64,000 nucleotides of DNA, taken from the NCBI GenBank assembly GCA_002104895.1, contig MCFG01000258.1:35927-99926 (forward strand), written 5' to 3'. This document shows positions 27,592 to 40,800 of the stretch, piece after piece. Positions within the stretch are counted from its first letter, which is position 1; the number at the start of each line of letters is the position of its first letter. The notes under the pieces are model-generated. The model had not been told where the DNA came from and made no database searches. It worked only from the letters and a program-made list of their open reading frames with translations. This DNA comes from Anaeromyces robustus (Eukaryota > Neocallimastigomycota > Neocallimastigomycetes > Neocallimastigales > Neocallimastigaceae). The position numbers and the translations under genes are program-made.

Positions 27592-29451
27592 CTTGTAATC
27601 TTTCATTATTAATTAAATCTGCATAACGTTCAAAATTTAATTCTTCTTTTATTAGGTCATCTTCACTTTTAAAATTAGGATCAGGTGGTGCTTCTGAAAT
27701 AAAATCTAATAAAGTTCTTCCATCAAATCTATTTATAATATTGTAATTTATATATTAATATATATGTATAATGATAACATTACATTCAAATTTTCATTCA
27801 TATTTGTATTTTACCTATCAATTTTTACTTCCTTATCTCCTTGCCATGGCATTCTTTATTAACATATTTTGTATTATATTATATCATATTTTTATTTTAT
27901 TTTAATTCGTTTTATTTATTTATTTATTTATTATATATATATATTTATTTTATTTTATTTTATTTTATTTGATTATTATAATGTTTTATATATAGAATAT
28001 AAATATATATAAATTTTCATTCCATAAAAATTAACACATTTATTTGCAACAGTGATATTTATAACATTTATTTTATTAATAAATGTTATAATGAATGACC
28101 ATAATAATGAATTATTTTTATTAATTTTCCATATTATTAATATTTATATTAATAAAAAAAATATTGTTATTTCCATTTTGATATTAATTATTGTAATTAT
28201 TGATATTTAAGTAAATATCATTATTATTATGTTGATGTTATTATGTTTAATATAGAATCAGTATTATTAATTATCATTTTAACGATGATTTTTGTTATTG
28301 TTATATTACCAATATGTTAAAACAGTATAATATTTATTATTAATAATATTAAATTTTCATAGATAAAAAATATTTATATTTAATAATTATTTATTTTATT
28401 TTTGAAACATTATTATAGTATTTTTAAATATATTGGTAATAATAATTTTATTATTATTATTATTATTGGTATTATTCATATTATGATATTATAAATAAAT
28501 GTATAAAAAATTAAGAACTTTTAGTTGAGATATTCAAATTGCATTTATATAACATATATAAATTATTTTATTAAAAAAATAATTTATATATAATATATTA
28601 ATTTTTATATTTGAAATTTTATTATTTTTTTTTATTTGAATATAAAATTTAATTGTTTAACCCACAAATTATCAAGATTTTCATGATAATAATAGCTTTC
28701 AGCATCAGGTATTATTTTAACAGCCGATCCAACTATACGTAAGAGTTGACTTGGGTCTCCAAGCTTTTTATTGTTTATGTTTTTGATATAAAATGAAAAA
28801 TATGTATATAAAAATATTATATATTTTATTCTTTCATAACTGTTATATTTATAATAACAATAAATGATTTTTCATTATTATTATTTTACTTTATACTAAA
28901 TATTACCTTGGATTCGTAATAAGCTTTTCGACGTTCAACCCTTTTTTTATGATCGACCATCATAGCATATACCTTTTTTTTTAGTAAAAAAAGAGAAAAT
29001 ATAAAAAATATATTATTATGTTCATTCCAATTTGTTATAAATAAATAAGCTTATATGTAACATTTAAATTTAAAATAAAAATTACTTTTTTCTCTTGTTT
29101 TCTGTTTTATATTTTAAACAATATATATAGGTGAAGTAAAAAGGAATTGACATTTGAACAAAAATAATATTATATATATAGTTAATATAGATATTCAACA
29201 TATAATATTTTCGTCCATTTTTTTTTTTTTTTTTTTTGATATTTAATGGATATTTATAAAAGTATTACACATAAATATTTAAATGGCCAATTTAAATATT
29301 CATGTATAATATTAAATATTTAAAATAAAATGAAAAAAGAGAAAAATAAGTTAATATTGTTAATAATCCATATTATATAATAATATAATTCTAAATAGAA
29401 AACTTATCAATAATAAATGTATAATATATCTTACCTCGCTGAATGCCACAT
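25234..29451 (-). CDS. CLASRP: CLASRP/SWAP2-type SR-rich splicing regulator, 527 aa
   Basis: Fourteen exons on the minus strand: 29451-29435, 29101-29086, 28972-28907, 28763-28666, 27853-27815, 27728-27592, 27381-27303, 27144-27089, 26974-26860, 26733-26691, 26569-26436, 26319-26104, 25911-25769, 25658-25234. The N-terminus MWHSARKQEKK and the later MPWQGD...IDRFDGR and LNFERY blocks match the conserved SWAP N-terminal (DRY_EERY) domain of CLASRP. The middle keeps LNKMGENYG, RDSPTYEPYE and DEFITEFG, and LTPLERLKLKSRMALERQ precedes a helical Lys/Glu stretch. The end is an RS domain (about 430-527) with RS dipeptides and a His/Ser-alternating patch. Known relatives bind CLK-family kinases and modulate alternative splicing in the nucleus. 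Exons 1 and 2 are only 17 and 16 bases. One intron (26975-27088) only works as AT-AC. The first exons depend on family matching and are the least certain. Confidence 0.9.
26975..27088 (-). other. Putative U12-type AT-AC intron in CLASRP
   Basis: Reading the minus strand, exon 8 ends in ATG TAT T and the intron begins ATATCCTTTT, which matches the U12-type AT-AC donor. TTCTTAAC, close to the U12 branch-site consensus, lies about 19 bases before the end, with a second candidate (TTCCTTAT) nearer. The intron ends in TTAC. Joining T to AT restores the frame into PKLYKVINDLPEEQ, which aligns with CLASRP. The only nearby GT donor (at 27094) joined to the next AG gives a stop within two codons. Length is 114 bases. 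Confidence 0.82.
27405..27590. repeat. TTTA and AAT microsatellites inside a CLASRP intron
   Basis: Intron 6 of the CLASRP gene (27382-27591) consists largely of a TTTA array (about 27411-27454) and an AAT array (about 27519-27590). The AAT array runs right up to the donor, which reads G|GTTATT on the minus strand, so repeat length changes abut the 5' splice site. Confidence 0.85.
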
Positions 29452-30591
29452 TTTCCAAAAAATAAAATAATTATTTGTATGTAATGGTTAAATATGTATA
29501 TAAATAAATATATATTTTATTTTTATTTTCTTATATTTTTATTTTATTTTATTTTTTTATCTTCTTTTTCTTTAAGAAACTGTATTATATATTCAATAAA
29601 AAATATTGTATTGCATTATCCTATGCTATTATATATAATATATTTAAATTAGCATATATTTTTTATTATTATTCTTATTATTTTATTATTCTATACAAAT
29701 TTTTAAAATAAGAAAATTAAAAATAATAAAATAAGAAGATCATTAAAGAATATATGTTAAAGAATTTTTAAAAGTTAATATTGTAAACTGTCAAAGAAAT
29801 AAAAAATAATAGAATATAAAAATTTATATTAAAAATCTAATTTAATAAAAAAATTTACTACTTTGAAATTTTGAAAGTATTAATTGTGTATAAATTTTTT
29901 AGTTTTTGATTGAATAAATTAATTAATAAAAAATTTTTTTGTTATACCTTTTTTAATAATTTATTATTAATAAATTAATGTATAATAAAAATAAAAAAAA
30001 GAAATAAAAATAAAAATAATTTAATTTTTGTAATAAATAAATTATATCTATCAATTCTAATTAAATGTTATCATATTAATAGTAAATAAGGGTAAATAAA
30101 ATATAGATTAAAAATATAATAATATTATGCATTAACTAACTTTTTTATTTTTATTTTTATTTTATTATTTATTATATATATAATATAATTTAATGAAATG
30201 TAATTTCAAATGGATGATTTTACTTTCAATTTATTTTTATTAATTTATTAATTTAATATTTTTAATATAAAATTTGCTATAAAATCTATAAAATCAATAT
30301 AATCTGGACATTTTTATTATATATATATGTATGTGTATAATTATAAATTAATTATACACATTCGTCAATTCATGGATTAAATAATATTTAAAAAAAATAA
30401 TAATAATAATACTTCAAATACATCATAATAATTATAAATAATAAAATAATAATAATAATAATAATAATAAAAACACTTTTAATTTTGATAAACTTTTTAA
30501 AAAAAAAAATGTATATTAAAATTAAATAAAAAAACAAATCTAATAAAGATATACAATTATAATATATCAGTATAGAATAATAAAAAATAAA
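29452..30591. promoter_or_regulatory. Divergent intergenic region between CLASRP and PIG-X genes
   Basis: These 1,140 bases separate two divergently transcribed housekeeping genes and should carry both promoters. The sequence is A/T-rich, with AAT runs near 30400-30470 and no distinct TATA, CCAAT or palindromic operator that I can single out. No exon-like segment is seen. Confidence 0.5.
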
Positions 30592-32725
30592 ATGTTAAAT
30601 AAACTTAATATATCTATTTCTTTATTTATACTATTATCTTTATTTAAATTAACTTTTGCAATAACACAAGAATGGTTATTTTGGCCTTCAAATCCAACTA
30701 ATGGAACTTTAATTGTTAATTCTGCAGAAAATAAGTCAAAAATAAAAAATGCTAATAAAACAGAAACTCTTCATTTACGTTATTCAATAACCGATGAAGT
30801 TGAAAAATTTATTCCTTCTCCTTCTTTACTTTCCTTAAATGAAAAAATTGCTTCAATTGATATCACTTATATTTCTAGCGAAATACAATGGAATATTAAT
30901 AATAATAACATTAATAGTGATACTAATGATAATGATATTAATAAAAAATATAATATGGATAAAAATTTCATGCCTCTTTTCGGTACATATGAAACTGGTC
31001 TTCATATTGCTATTACTACCAATGAAGATATGAAAGGAAGAGATAATATTCAAAGATTTTTAGAAGATAATTGTGATTTTATTAATCAATTATTCCATGA
31101 ATCAGGTTATCTATTTTGTCAAAAAGAGGATTATATTCATTTTAAAAATTTAATCAAAATATCACAAATTGGTCCTCGTTATTTCTATATGTTCCTTTCT
31201 GATTTTACTTTAGATAATATGGAAGGCTTTTCTCTTTATCATATTTTTAAATTAGGAAAAAATGAAAAAACAGATTTAGATTTAGGATGTGACTTTGATG
31301 ATGAAGTTATTTCTGAATGGACTTCTAAATATTTTCATTTAGTTATATCTAGTCAAGCTTTAATGCTTAATGAAAATGATAAAAATGATAAAGAAGAGGG
31401 AGAATTGGATAATCTTTTAATGATGACATTTGAAGAAATTCTTCATTTCAAGTTCCCTGAAACTGTTCAATGTAATGTTAATCAACATTTAAGCAATATT
31501 AAATTTATTGAAACCACTCAAAAAACTTCTAATAATGGTTACACGATAACAACTATTAATCCAAGAGGTAAAAAGAATTTTTTTTTTTTTTTTTTTTTTT
31601 TTGTTTGCTTATATATAATCATATATATATATATATGATACAATACAATATAATATATATAATATAATATAAAATAATACTATATTATGTTTATTTATTT
31701 ATTATTCTTTTGTTAAACATTTACTTATATAAATAACGCTACATTATATTACATATATTAATAATTATATTATATGGTTATAAATATATTGTATATTTAT
31801 ATGAAAAGGTGTAAAGAATGATGAACTTGTTTTCATTCCGTGTCCATTACCTAACGTTAAATTTAGTTATAAATTAAATCCAGGTGTTGGTTTACATCCA
31901 ATTCTTTTTACAACTATTGAAGTAGATCATTGGGTTGAAAATCAACCTTTGGTTATGCTTTTAACTCTTGATCCAAATATTTTTGCTGATGAATATCAAA
32001 TTAATGATCAAAAATATGATAAGAATGTTCGTGTAAATGTTCTTGGACATCCAGATTTAGAAGTTGCTGTTAATGACCCACAAGCTAAATATAATTATGT
32101 TAAAGTTATTTTTGATGCTTTAGCTCCTAAAACAAATATTACTCTTGAAATTCCATTCCATGTTCGTTATCCAGAAAGTGAACCTATATCAATAAATAAT
32201 AATAATGATAAAAATAAAGAAAATGAAAGTAATAATGATAATAATGATAAGGATAATGATAAAACTAATAATAAAGAAAATAAAGATAATTCAATAGATC
32301 CACATCTTTATAAAACTATTTTTATTCAACCTCCACGTTTTTATACAACTAGCACCAAATTATGTCATCAAGAAGCTTATAATACTTTTAATCTTCCTAT
32401 GAATTATATATCAAGTATAAATAAAAAGGATCAAAATAAAAACAAAGTAAGTATTATTCCAGTTCAAGTTTTACCACGTCATGAACCTTCTAAAATTAAA
32501 GAAGAAGATATAATCAATGGAAAAGAAAGAAACATTATTATACCTCCACTTCATATGGATATTCCAAAAGGTCAATTAAATGATTATTCTAAAATAACCA
32601 TTATAACGACTTTTATTACTATTGTTAGCATTATTTTTATTTTTATTTGGACCATTAAATATTCTAATTCTTCACCTATTTCTGAATTTTTAAATTTAAA
32701 CACCACTAATAAGAAAAAAAATTAA
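30592..32725 (+). CDS. PIGX: PIG-X/Pbn1-type subunit of GPI mannosyltransferase I, 630 aa
   Basis: Two exons, 30592-31567 and 31809-32725, joined in phase 1 (AGA G|GT GTA). Residues 1-23 form a signal peptide (hydrophobic SLFILLSLFKLTFA) and a hydrophobic segment near 605-625 (ITIITTFITIVSIIFIFIW) is a C-terminal membrane anchor with a short Lys-rich tail, giving a mostly lumenal ER protein. The second exon carries the PIG-X core: FADEYQI, DLEVAV, the hallmark IPFHVRYPESEP, and FIQPPRFYT before a conserved Cys. In other eukaryotes this protein stabilises the catalytic PIG-M/Gpi14 enzyme that adds the first mannose to GPI precursors. Two Asn/Asp/Lys-rich insertions (about residues 100-125 and 440-475) are low-complexity expansions of a kind seen in neighbouring genes too. 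The family match rests on motif recognition. Confidence 0.85.
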
Positions 32726-32884
32726 TATACAATAAAAATAAAAATAAAAATAAAAATAAAATAAAAATAAAATAAAATAAAATAAAAATAAAAATAAAAT
32801 AAAATAAAATAAAATAAAATAAAATAAAATAAAATAAAATAAAATAAAATAAAATAAAATAAAATAAAATAAAATAAAATAAAA

Positions 32885-32944
<60 letters not shown>

Positions 32945-32980
32945 AAAAGATTAAAAAAAAAAAAAAAAAAAAAAAAAAAC
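32726..32980. repeat. AAAATA/TAAAA/TAAA microsatellite block with A run
   Basis: Immediately after the PIG-X stop the sequence is AAAATA-type hexamers, then about 25 TAAAA pentamers, then TAAA tetramers to about 32943, and finally a 27-base A run. The unit length drops stepwise from six to five to four bases, suggesting successive slippage expansion. Confidence 0.9.
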
Positions 32981-34918
32981 ATTAATCAGATAATAAAATA
33001 ATAATTAAATCTGTAAAATATGCAAGTAAAAAAGAAATAAAAGAAAATATAACATATAATCCACAAAAAAAAGTAAATAAAAAATAATTAAATGATATAA
33101 TATGTATAAAACAAAAAATAAAAAAATAAAAAATAAAATAATCAAAAGAATAAAATAAAATAAAAAAACAAAACAAAAAGAAAATATAAAAATAATATTC
33201 AAACATTTATTTAATATAAAAAGATAAAAATAATTAAATATAATAATTATATATTACATAAATAAAATAGTATATGACAATTAATTAGTTATAAATACAA
33301 TATTTATTGGAAATTTTGTTGTTCTTATTTAATAAAATTGTTATATATAGAAAATTCTTAGTAACCTAAAACTTGGTGTTATATTAACTATATACCTGAT
33401 TGTTAAACACATTTTTTAAATTAAATAATTAATTAATTGATATAATGTTTATTTTATTTTTTATATAGTTTTGGACAATTTGTTAAATATATATAGTATA
33501 GTAAACTGTTAAGTACAAAAATGATTAAGAATAAATTTTATAATTAATAAAAAATTGTTTATTTTGGTTTTAATAAATAATAAAGTTTTGTTTATTTAAT
33601 ATATCTCACATAGTTTAGAAAAAAAATATTTATCATTTAATTTAGATAAAAGAATTGTTTACATTTATATTAATTTCACACTATTGCTTACCAAAAGTTG
33701 CTTATCAATTAATCTATTTCATAGAGTTTGCAAAAATATTTTTCTAAATTAATAATTTAATTAAGCGTTTCCAATTTCCTTCCATCAAAATACATCTTTT
33801 CCAAAGCTATGGTTTCGCCAAGAAAAAACGAAAATACTTTTTGATTAGTATATTTTTTATAATCAATTGATGAAATTAAGTGAATTTTATCTTTTTATTT
33901 TATTCTCAGATAAAATAAGGCAATATTTCCTAAATAATAATTATAATTTAGTCATTAAGTGAATACTATCAAATTAAAGAGAATAGAGGACCATCAAATA
34001 TCCAGTGTTTAAAAGATTACTTATCTCATTTATAACTAGGGAAAAATGGATATTTTCCACTCTTGTAAATTATTATACGATATTAATTTTAATTATTACC
34101 AATTTAAATAATAATATATATTAATTTTAATTATTACCAATTTATAAATTTTTAAATTCTTTCAAAGTTCTTATAAAACTTAACAATCAAATAATTAAAT
34201 AATTAACAATCCAAATAAAAATAACTAAATAATTGATAAATATACTTCTACAAGAATATATAAAATCAACCTATATATTTTTGTAGATTTTTTTATTTTT
34301 TTTAAAAAGTTTTTACATTACATATTATTATTTAATATCTTTTAATATTTAAAATTTTTTGAATTATTATTATAATAATAATAGCTATTATATATTATGT
34401 ATATTTTATTTATTATATTTTTATTTTTATTTTTATTTTTATTTTTTTTTTATTTTTTTTATTTTTTTTTTTTTTTTAATTTGTTTTATTACTATTATTA
34501 AAAATAGTTATTGAATCTTCAGTTATTTTTGCTTTTTTTTTTTTTTTTTTTAAAAAAAAAATATTGTATTTAATATCAATTATTATATTAATTTATATTA
34601 ATTAATTAATTAAATATTAAATAAATAATTTTTAATGATTTTTGTTTATTTTTATTTTCAAGATTTCTAATTTTGATAAAATAAAAATAAAAAAAAATTA
34701 ATATTTTATTATAATATTTCTAATTTATAAATCTAAAATTTATTTATTAATTTTAAATTTTTTGTTTTCATTTTTTGTTTTCTGTTAAAATTTTTAGCTT
34801 CTATTTTTTTAATTTTTCCTATTGTTTATATTTAATTTTTTGTTTTAACTGATTATCATTATATTTTATTTTATATTATTTATTTTAATTAATTTTATTC
34901 TTTTATATTATTTTCTCC
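32981..34918. other. Intergenic region between convergent genes
   Basis: No gene is seen. The part at about 33600-34090 is less repetitive and a little richer in G/C than the rest (for example ctatggtttcgccaag near 33810) but has no open frame over about 30 codons and no splice-linked exons. It could be a decayed element or a non-coding transcript, and I cannot tell which. Confidence 0.5.
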
Positions 34919-37874
34919 TTAATACACCCATATCTTTGCACAATAATCATTAATTTCTTGACATCTACGTGCAACATCTTCAGACCATGGATTTGACCAG
35001 CAAGCATTTAATTCGGCGTAACATGCGTTAGACATTTCAGTCTTACAACCCCAATCATCCTTATCACAAACAAGATAATCTCTAGTTGTTGGGTAATTTG
35101 TTGGGACTGGAGCGATTGTCGTTGTAGTAGTTCTAGTAGTAGTTGTAGTTGTAGTTGGAATGGTCTTTGGTGGAGCCTTAGTAGTAGTTGTTGTGGTAGT
35201 AGTTGTGGTAGTTGTAGTTGGGATGGTCTTTGGTGGAGCCTTAGTAGTAGTTGTTGTGGTAGTAGTTGTGGTAGTTGTAGTTGGGATGGTCTTTGGTGGA
35301 GCCTTAGTAGTGGTAGTAGTGGTAGTAGTGGTAGTGGTAGTTGTAGTCTTTGGTGGAACTGGAACAGTTGTAATCTTTGGTGGATATGTTATGGATGGTG
35401 GGTTCTTAGTAGTAATTGGTGGTGGTGGGTTCTTTGTAGTGGTTGTAACTGGTGGGTTCTTAGTAGTAATTGGTGGTGGTGGGTTCTTTGTAGTGGTTGT
35501 AACTGGTGGGTTTTTAGTAGTAATTGGTGGTGGTGGATTCTTTGTAGTAGTTGTAACTGGTGGGTTTTTAGTAGTAATTGGTGGTGGTGGGTTCTTAGTT
35601 GAAGTAGTAGTTGTAGTAATAGTAATTGGTGGATTTTTAGTAGTAATTGGTGGTGGTGGGTTCTTTGTTGTAGTTGGTGGAGCCTTTGAGGCAATTGGAG
35701 TACTTGGTGGAGCTTTAGTAGTAGTAGTTGGAATAGTCTTTGGTGGAACCTTTGTAGTTGTATCAGTTGGTGGTGGGTTCTTTGTAGAAGTTGTTGTTGG
35801 TGGAGCCTTTGTAGTAGTGCTTGGTGGTGGAGCTTTAGAAGATGAAGTACTTGGTGGAGCCTTTGTAGTAGTGCTTGGTGGTGGAGCTTTAGAAGATGAA
35901 GTACTTGGTGGAGCTTTAGTAGTAGTGCTTGGTGGTGGAGCTTTAGAAGAGGAAGTACTTGGTGGAGCCTTTGAGGCAATTGGAGTACTTGGTGGAGCTT
36001 TAGTAGTAGTAGTTGGAATAGTCTTTGGTGGAGCCTTTGTAGTTGTATCAGTTGGTGGTGGGTTCTTTGTTAGAAGTTGTTGTTAGTGGAGCCTTTGTAG
36101 TAGTGCTTGGTGGTGGAGCTTTAGAAGATGAAGTACTTGGTGGAGCCTTTGTAGTAGTGCTTGGTGGTGGGACTTTAGCAGATGAAGTACTTGGTGGAGC
36201 TTTAGTAGTAGTGCTTGGTGGTGGGGCTTTAGCAGATGAAGTACTTGGTGGAGCTTTAGTAGTAGTGCTTGGTGGTGGAGCTTTAGCAGATGAAGTACTT
36301 GGTGGGGCTTTAGAAGTAGTACTTGGTGGAGCCTTAGTAGTAGTACTTGGTGGAGCCTTAGTAGTAGTACTTGGTGGGGCTTTAGTAGTAGTACTTGGTG
36401 GGGCTTTAGTAGTAGTACTTGGTGGAGCCTTAGAAGTAGTACTTGGTGGAGCCTTAGAAGTAGTACTTGGTGGAGCCTTAGAAGTAGTACTTGGTGGGGC
36501 CTTAGAAGTAGTACTTGGTGGGGCCTTAGAAGTAGTACTTGGTGGGGCCTTTGATGAGGTCTTTGGTGGGGCCTTAGAAGTAGTACTTGGTGGAGCCTTT
36601 GATGAGGTCTTTGGTGGGGCCTTAGAAGTAGTACTTGGTGGAGCCTTTGATGAGGTCTTTGGTGGGGCCTTAGAAGTAGTACTTGGTGGAGCCTTTGATG
36701 AGGTCTTTGGTGGGGCCTTAGAAGTAGTACTTGGTGGAGCCTTTGATGAGGTCTTTGGTGGGGCCTTAGAAGTAGTACTTGGTGGAGCCTTTGATGAGGT
36801 CTTTGGTGGGGCTTTAGTAGTAGTACTTGGTGGAGCTTTTGTAGTTATTGCTGGTGGAATAGCAGCACCATTTAATACTACATCATCCTATTTAAATAAA
36901 TTAATTTATTATTAATTATAATTTATTTTAAATTTATAATTTATTATTTATATATTATCTATAATTTATTTATTATTTATAGTTATTATTTATAATTTAT
37001 TATTTATATATTATCTATAATTTATTTATTATTTATAGTTATTTATAATTTATTATTTTTATTATTATTTATTATTTTTTTATTTATATTTATTTTTACT
37101 ATTATTATTGATTTCTTATTTCTTTTTATTTATTTTATTCTTTATTTAAAAGTGAAACAATACTGAAGGTTTATTTTTATTGATTTCTAAATTTCAAAAA
37201 ATGTATAATTTCTTTTTATCGCTATTTATTTTTTATTTTTTACTATTTATTCATAAGTGAAATGAATATTGAAATGATTCTTTAATAGAATTTTATCCTT
37301 CTATAATGTTTATATTAATTATTTGTTTATTCTTAAATTATATTGATTTCTGGTATTCAAAAGATATCAATTAAATTTTTATGTAATAATTTTATTTCAC
37401 AAATTCAAGATATTAATTAAAGGTTTATTAAATAATAATAATCCCTTGAATTTAGTTAAATCATTCTCAAGTAATACATAATATTAAATAATAAAAATTT
37501 TTACTCTGTTTATATTTATACTTTAATTCTAAAATAGATTTTCATTCTTACATAATATTTATGTATTATATTTATTATATTCTCTATCCTTTTATAAATA
37601 TATAATTAAATATTTATTTTATTTTTCTTTTCCATTAAATATATTGAATGTTCTTCATTTCATATTCTTTAAAATTTATTGTATTTCATACTATTATTTT
37701 AAAACATAAATTCTTTATAATTTTTCTTATAGTTTATTTTATAATTAAAATTTCTTATTTAAATAGCTTTTTAAAAATTATGTATTAACTTACTCTTTTT
37801 TCCAATTGAATTGGAACAGCATTACTGACAGTGCAAAAAGCTGCTAATAATAAAATTAATTTTGTATATTTCAT
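34919..37874 (-). CDS. Secreted Thr/Pro-repeat protein with C-terminal six-Cys module, interrupted by a frameshift
   Basis: Exon 1 is 37874-37794: signal peptide MKYTKLILLLAAFCTVSNA, then VPIQLEKR, a Kex2-like dibasic site. Exon 2 starts at 36887 and encodes dozens of Thr/Ser/Lys-rich repeats of the form TTTKAPPST, TSSKAPP and ITTKNPP, a likely O-glycosylated stalk. The C-terminal 50 or so residues form a compact module with cysteines spaced C-x6-C-x7-C-x6-C-x12-C-x6-C and several Trp, ending at a TAA at 34919-34921. The two ends of exon 2 are in different frames. A single extra T (plus strand, 36070/36071) shifts the frame and creates a TGA at 36048-36050, cutting the product to about 306 of a potential 682 residues. 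No intron can bridge it. The module resembles no domain I can name. A cell-wall or carbohydrate-binding role is only a guess from the architecture. It may be a pseudogene or an assembly error in repetitive DNA. Confidence 0.8.
35130..36850 (-). repeat. KAPP/KNPP-type minisatellite encoding the Thr/Pro stalk
   Basis: Units of about 24-33 bases encode x-T-T-T-K-A-P-P variants. A regular 48-base double unit (KAPPSTTSKAPPKTSS pattern) repeats about six times over 36540-36810. A 285-bp higher-order block (starting at gcaattggag, 35691) recurs at 35976, and the frameshift lies in the second copy. The G/C level is far above the surrounding DNA because of Pro, Ala and Thr codons. Confidence 0.92.
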
Positions 37875-40800
37875 CTTAATTTTTAGATGAATTTATTTTT
37901 TGCTTATTTTTATTTTTAATGTTAATTTTTTAATATATTCGTTTTATATTTTATTATACTTTATTTATTTATTTATTTATTATATTTTTTTATTTTAAAA
38001 ACAAATTTTATTCATTTATTCTCTTTAAAATGGCTCTAAATAAGAATAAATAAATAAAATTTAACAAAAGTTTTTAATTATTATTTTTTCCTTTCCTTTT
38101 GTTTATTTATTATTATTATTATTTTTTTTTTTTTTTGGAATTTTTATTTTATTTTTTTTTTTTTTTGGAATTTTTTTTTTTTTTTTTTTTTTTGAAAATT
38201 ATTTTATTTTTTTATTTATTTAATAATAAATAAATAAAATATTTCAAAAAAATACTTTTAGGAAAAAATTAAAAAAATTCTAAAAACTTGAAGATAAAAA
38301 AAAAAAAGAATTTTTTTATTTTTATATTCATATCAGATATTAAAAAAAAATTAAAAAAGCAAATATTTTTAATTTTATTATTAAATAAGGTTTTTTATGA
38401 TATAGAATATAATATATTATTTATATTGTATACAGAATATGAAATAAAATAAAAAATTTTTTTTTAAAAAAAAGTAAATAATTAATAGCATTTATTAACT
38501 ATTTATTAATTATTTATTTATTTAATTATTAATCATTTAATTACTTATTTAATTATTTGTTTATGAACATTCGTCATTTATTATTGAATAAAATTAAGCT
38601 ATTTGTCATATATATTACTTTTATATTAATTATTTATTTTACCTATTATGATTAATCTTTCGTTTTTTTAAAACATTTAATATTACTCAATATATTAAAG
38701 TTTTTATTATATATTATAATATACTCTAATATATATATTATATAGGCATTTTGGTTTATTTATGTTACACAATATGCCTGTATAAAATTTAACTTTTATA
38801 AAGTTTAAATTATAAATATATATGATAAATATATTTAATTATATTGTAAACTATATTATATAATACGGATAAATATAATTTATTCATATATTATTAATAC
38901 ATATGAAGCAAATTATTAATAAATTAGTTTTCTATTACTTATAAATAAAATATAAAAAACTTTTACTTAAAATACGAAAATAAACTTGATTATAATAAGT
39001 CAACATTTTCTTCTTTTATTGCTATATATTTTACATTATTTAAAATATTTGAATATATATCTATAGCATGTTAACTTTGTAATATTATTATATATTACAA
39101 TAATATTAATATATTAACATTATTGTACTATCTATTATTTACTAATCTTAATTATTTTAAAATGGTTTAGAATAATCTAATATTGTATACAATTCTTAAA
39201 TATTTTTATTTGTTAATCTTTAATTAAAATTAATATATTGTTACTATATATTTCAATTAATTATAATTTTTAATTAAACCTAAAAAAAATTTTAATAAAA
39301 CATTTAATTTATTTCTAAAAGTTTATTTATTATATTTTAATATTTGAGTTTTTCTATGGGTATATAAACATGCTAATCTTTTTGAAAATTTAAATTAGAA
39401 TTTTTTATATATATATTAATAATACTAATTTTAAAATACTACACTTTTGAACAGATATTTTTATATTATTTTTCAAATATTTCCAATCCATAAAAAAATT
39501 GGATACTTTAATTTTATTCATATATATAAATAAATTAAATTTTAATAAATAAGATTTATACCGGATAATTTATATTTGAATTGTAAACTTTAATTAATAT
39601 ATAATTATTTATCAAATAATATTAAATTTTATCTTGATTTTTTAAAATTGCATAATTATAATAAATTCAATTTTAATAAATATAATATTACCGGAACAAT
39701 TTATATATTATTTATAAAAATTCTCCATATTTAATAAAGTATACTAAAAAATTTCCAAATTTAAATATAAATGTTTCATTATTAAAGAAATTAAATTTTC
39801 TTAATAGGAAAATTTACATTTTCATTAAACTTTTTTTTAATACTTTTTATTTTATAATATTATGAAGGAATAATAATAATAACAAACAATAATGTTTTTA
39901 CTAAAACTTATTAAAGATAATAAATGTATATTAATATGATATATTTTATTATTATTATTATTTTATTTTATAAGTTTCTCAAAATTATTTTTTGATTATT
40001 TTGTTTGGGATTTGTTTTATCATTTAACCATTATGTTTTGTTAGTAATTAATTTTATCACATCATAATTTTTAATTTTTATGTAATTACCATTCTTATAA
40101 TATCATATTATAATACATTTTATATATTTTTTTAATATTCTGATATTAATATATAATTTTATATATTATACTTTTTTATACATTGTATCACATTTACAAT
40201 ATATTATAAAATATACAAAATGTTACATAAAATTTTTAATATATTACAATTATATTTAATAAAGTTTAATATTAAATCACATGATGATTAACTCATACAA
40301 ATATAAATGTATATTGGTATTTTTTCCTCCTTTATTAAAGGAGCTTGTGCTTATCCCATAAAAACTCTTTAAATATTAATTCTTTTACTAAATATGAGTA
40401 TGTCTTTTGAATATTTATTTAAAAAAAGGATATTTAGGATATTAAATATTTTCAAATAAATATTTCGGATGTTTAAAAAATAAATAATAGATAAAAACAT
40501 AATATAAAATGATTTAAATATCTTTTATGTTTTGTATATCCTTTGATTATTCCATTCTCCTATTTCTATTTACAAACAATCAAATATAAAAGCATTCATT
40601 ACTCATTTATTATATATTACTTATTATTTATTATTTATTATTTATTATTTATTATTTATTATTTATTATTTATTATTTATTATTTATTATTTATTATTTA
40701 TTATTTATTATTTATTATTTATTATTTATTATTTATTATTTATTATTTATTATTTATTATTTATTATTTATTATTATTTAAAATTTATTAATTTATTATT

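Noticed and set aside
35160-36915. Long plus-strand frames rich in Val and Gly (VVVVV, GGALVVVLGG)
   Set aside because: They are the reverse complement of the Thr/Lys/Ala/Pro repeats of the minus-strand gene, which has a signal peptide, an intron and a Cys module.
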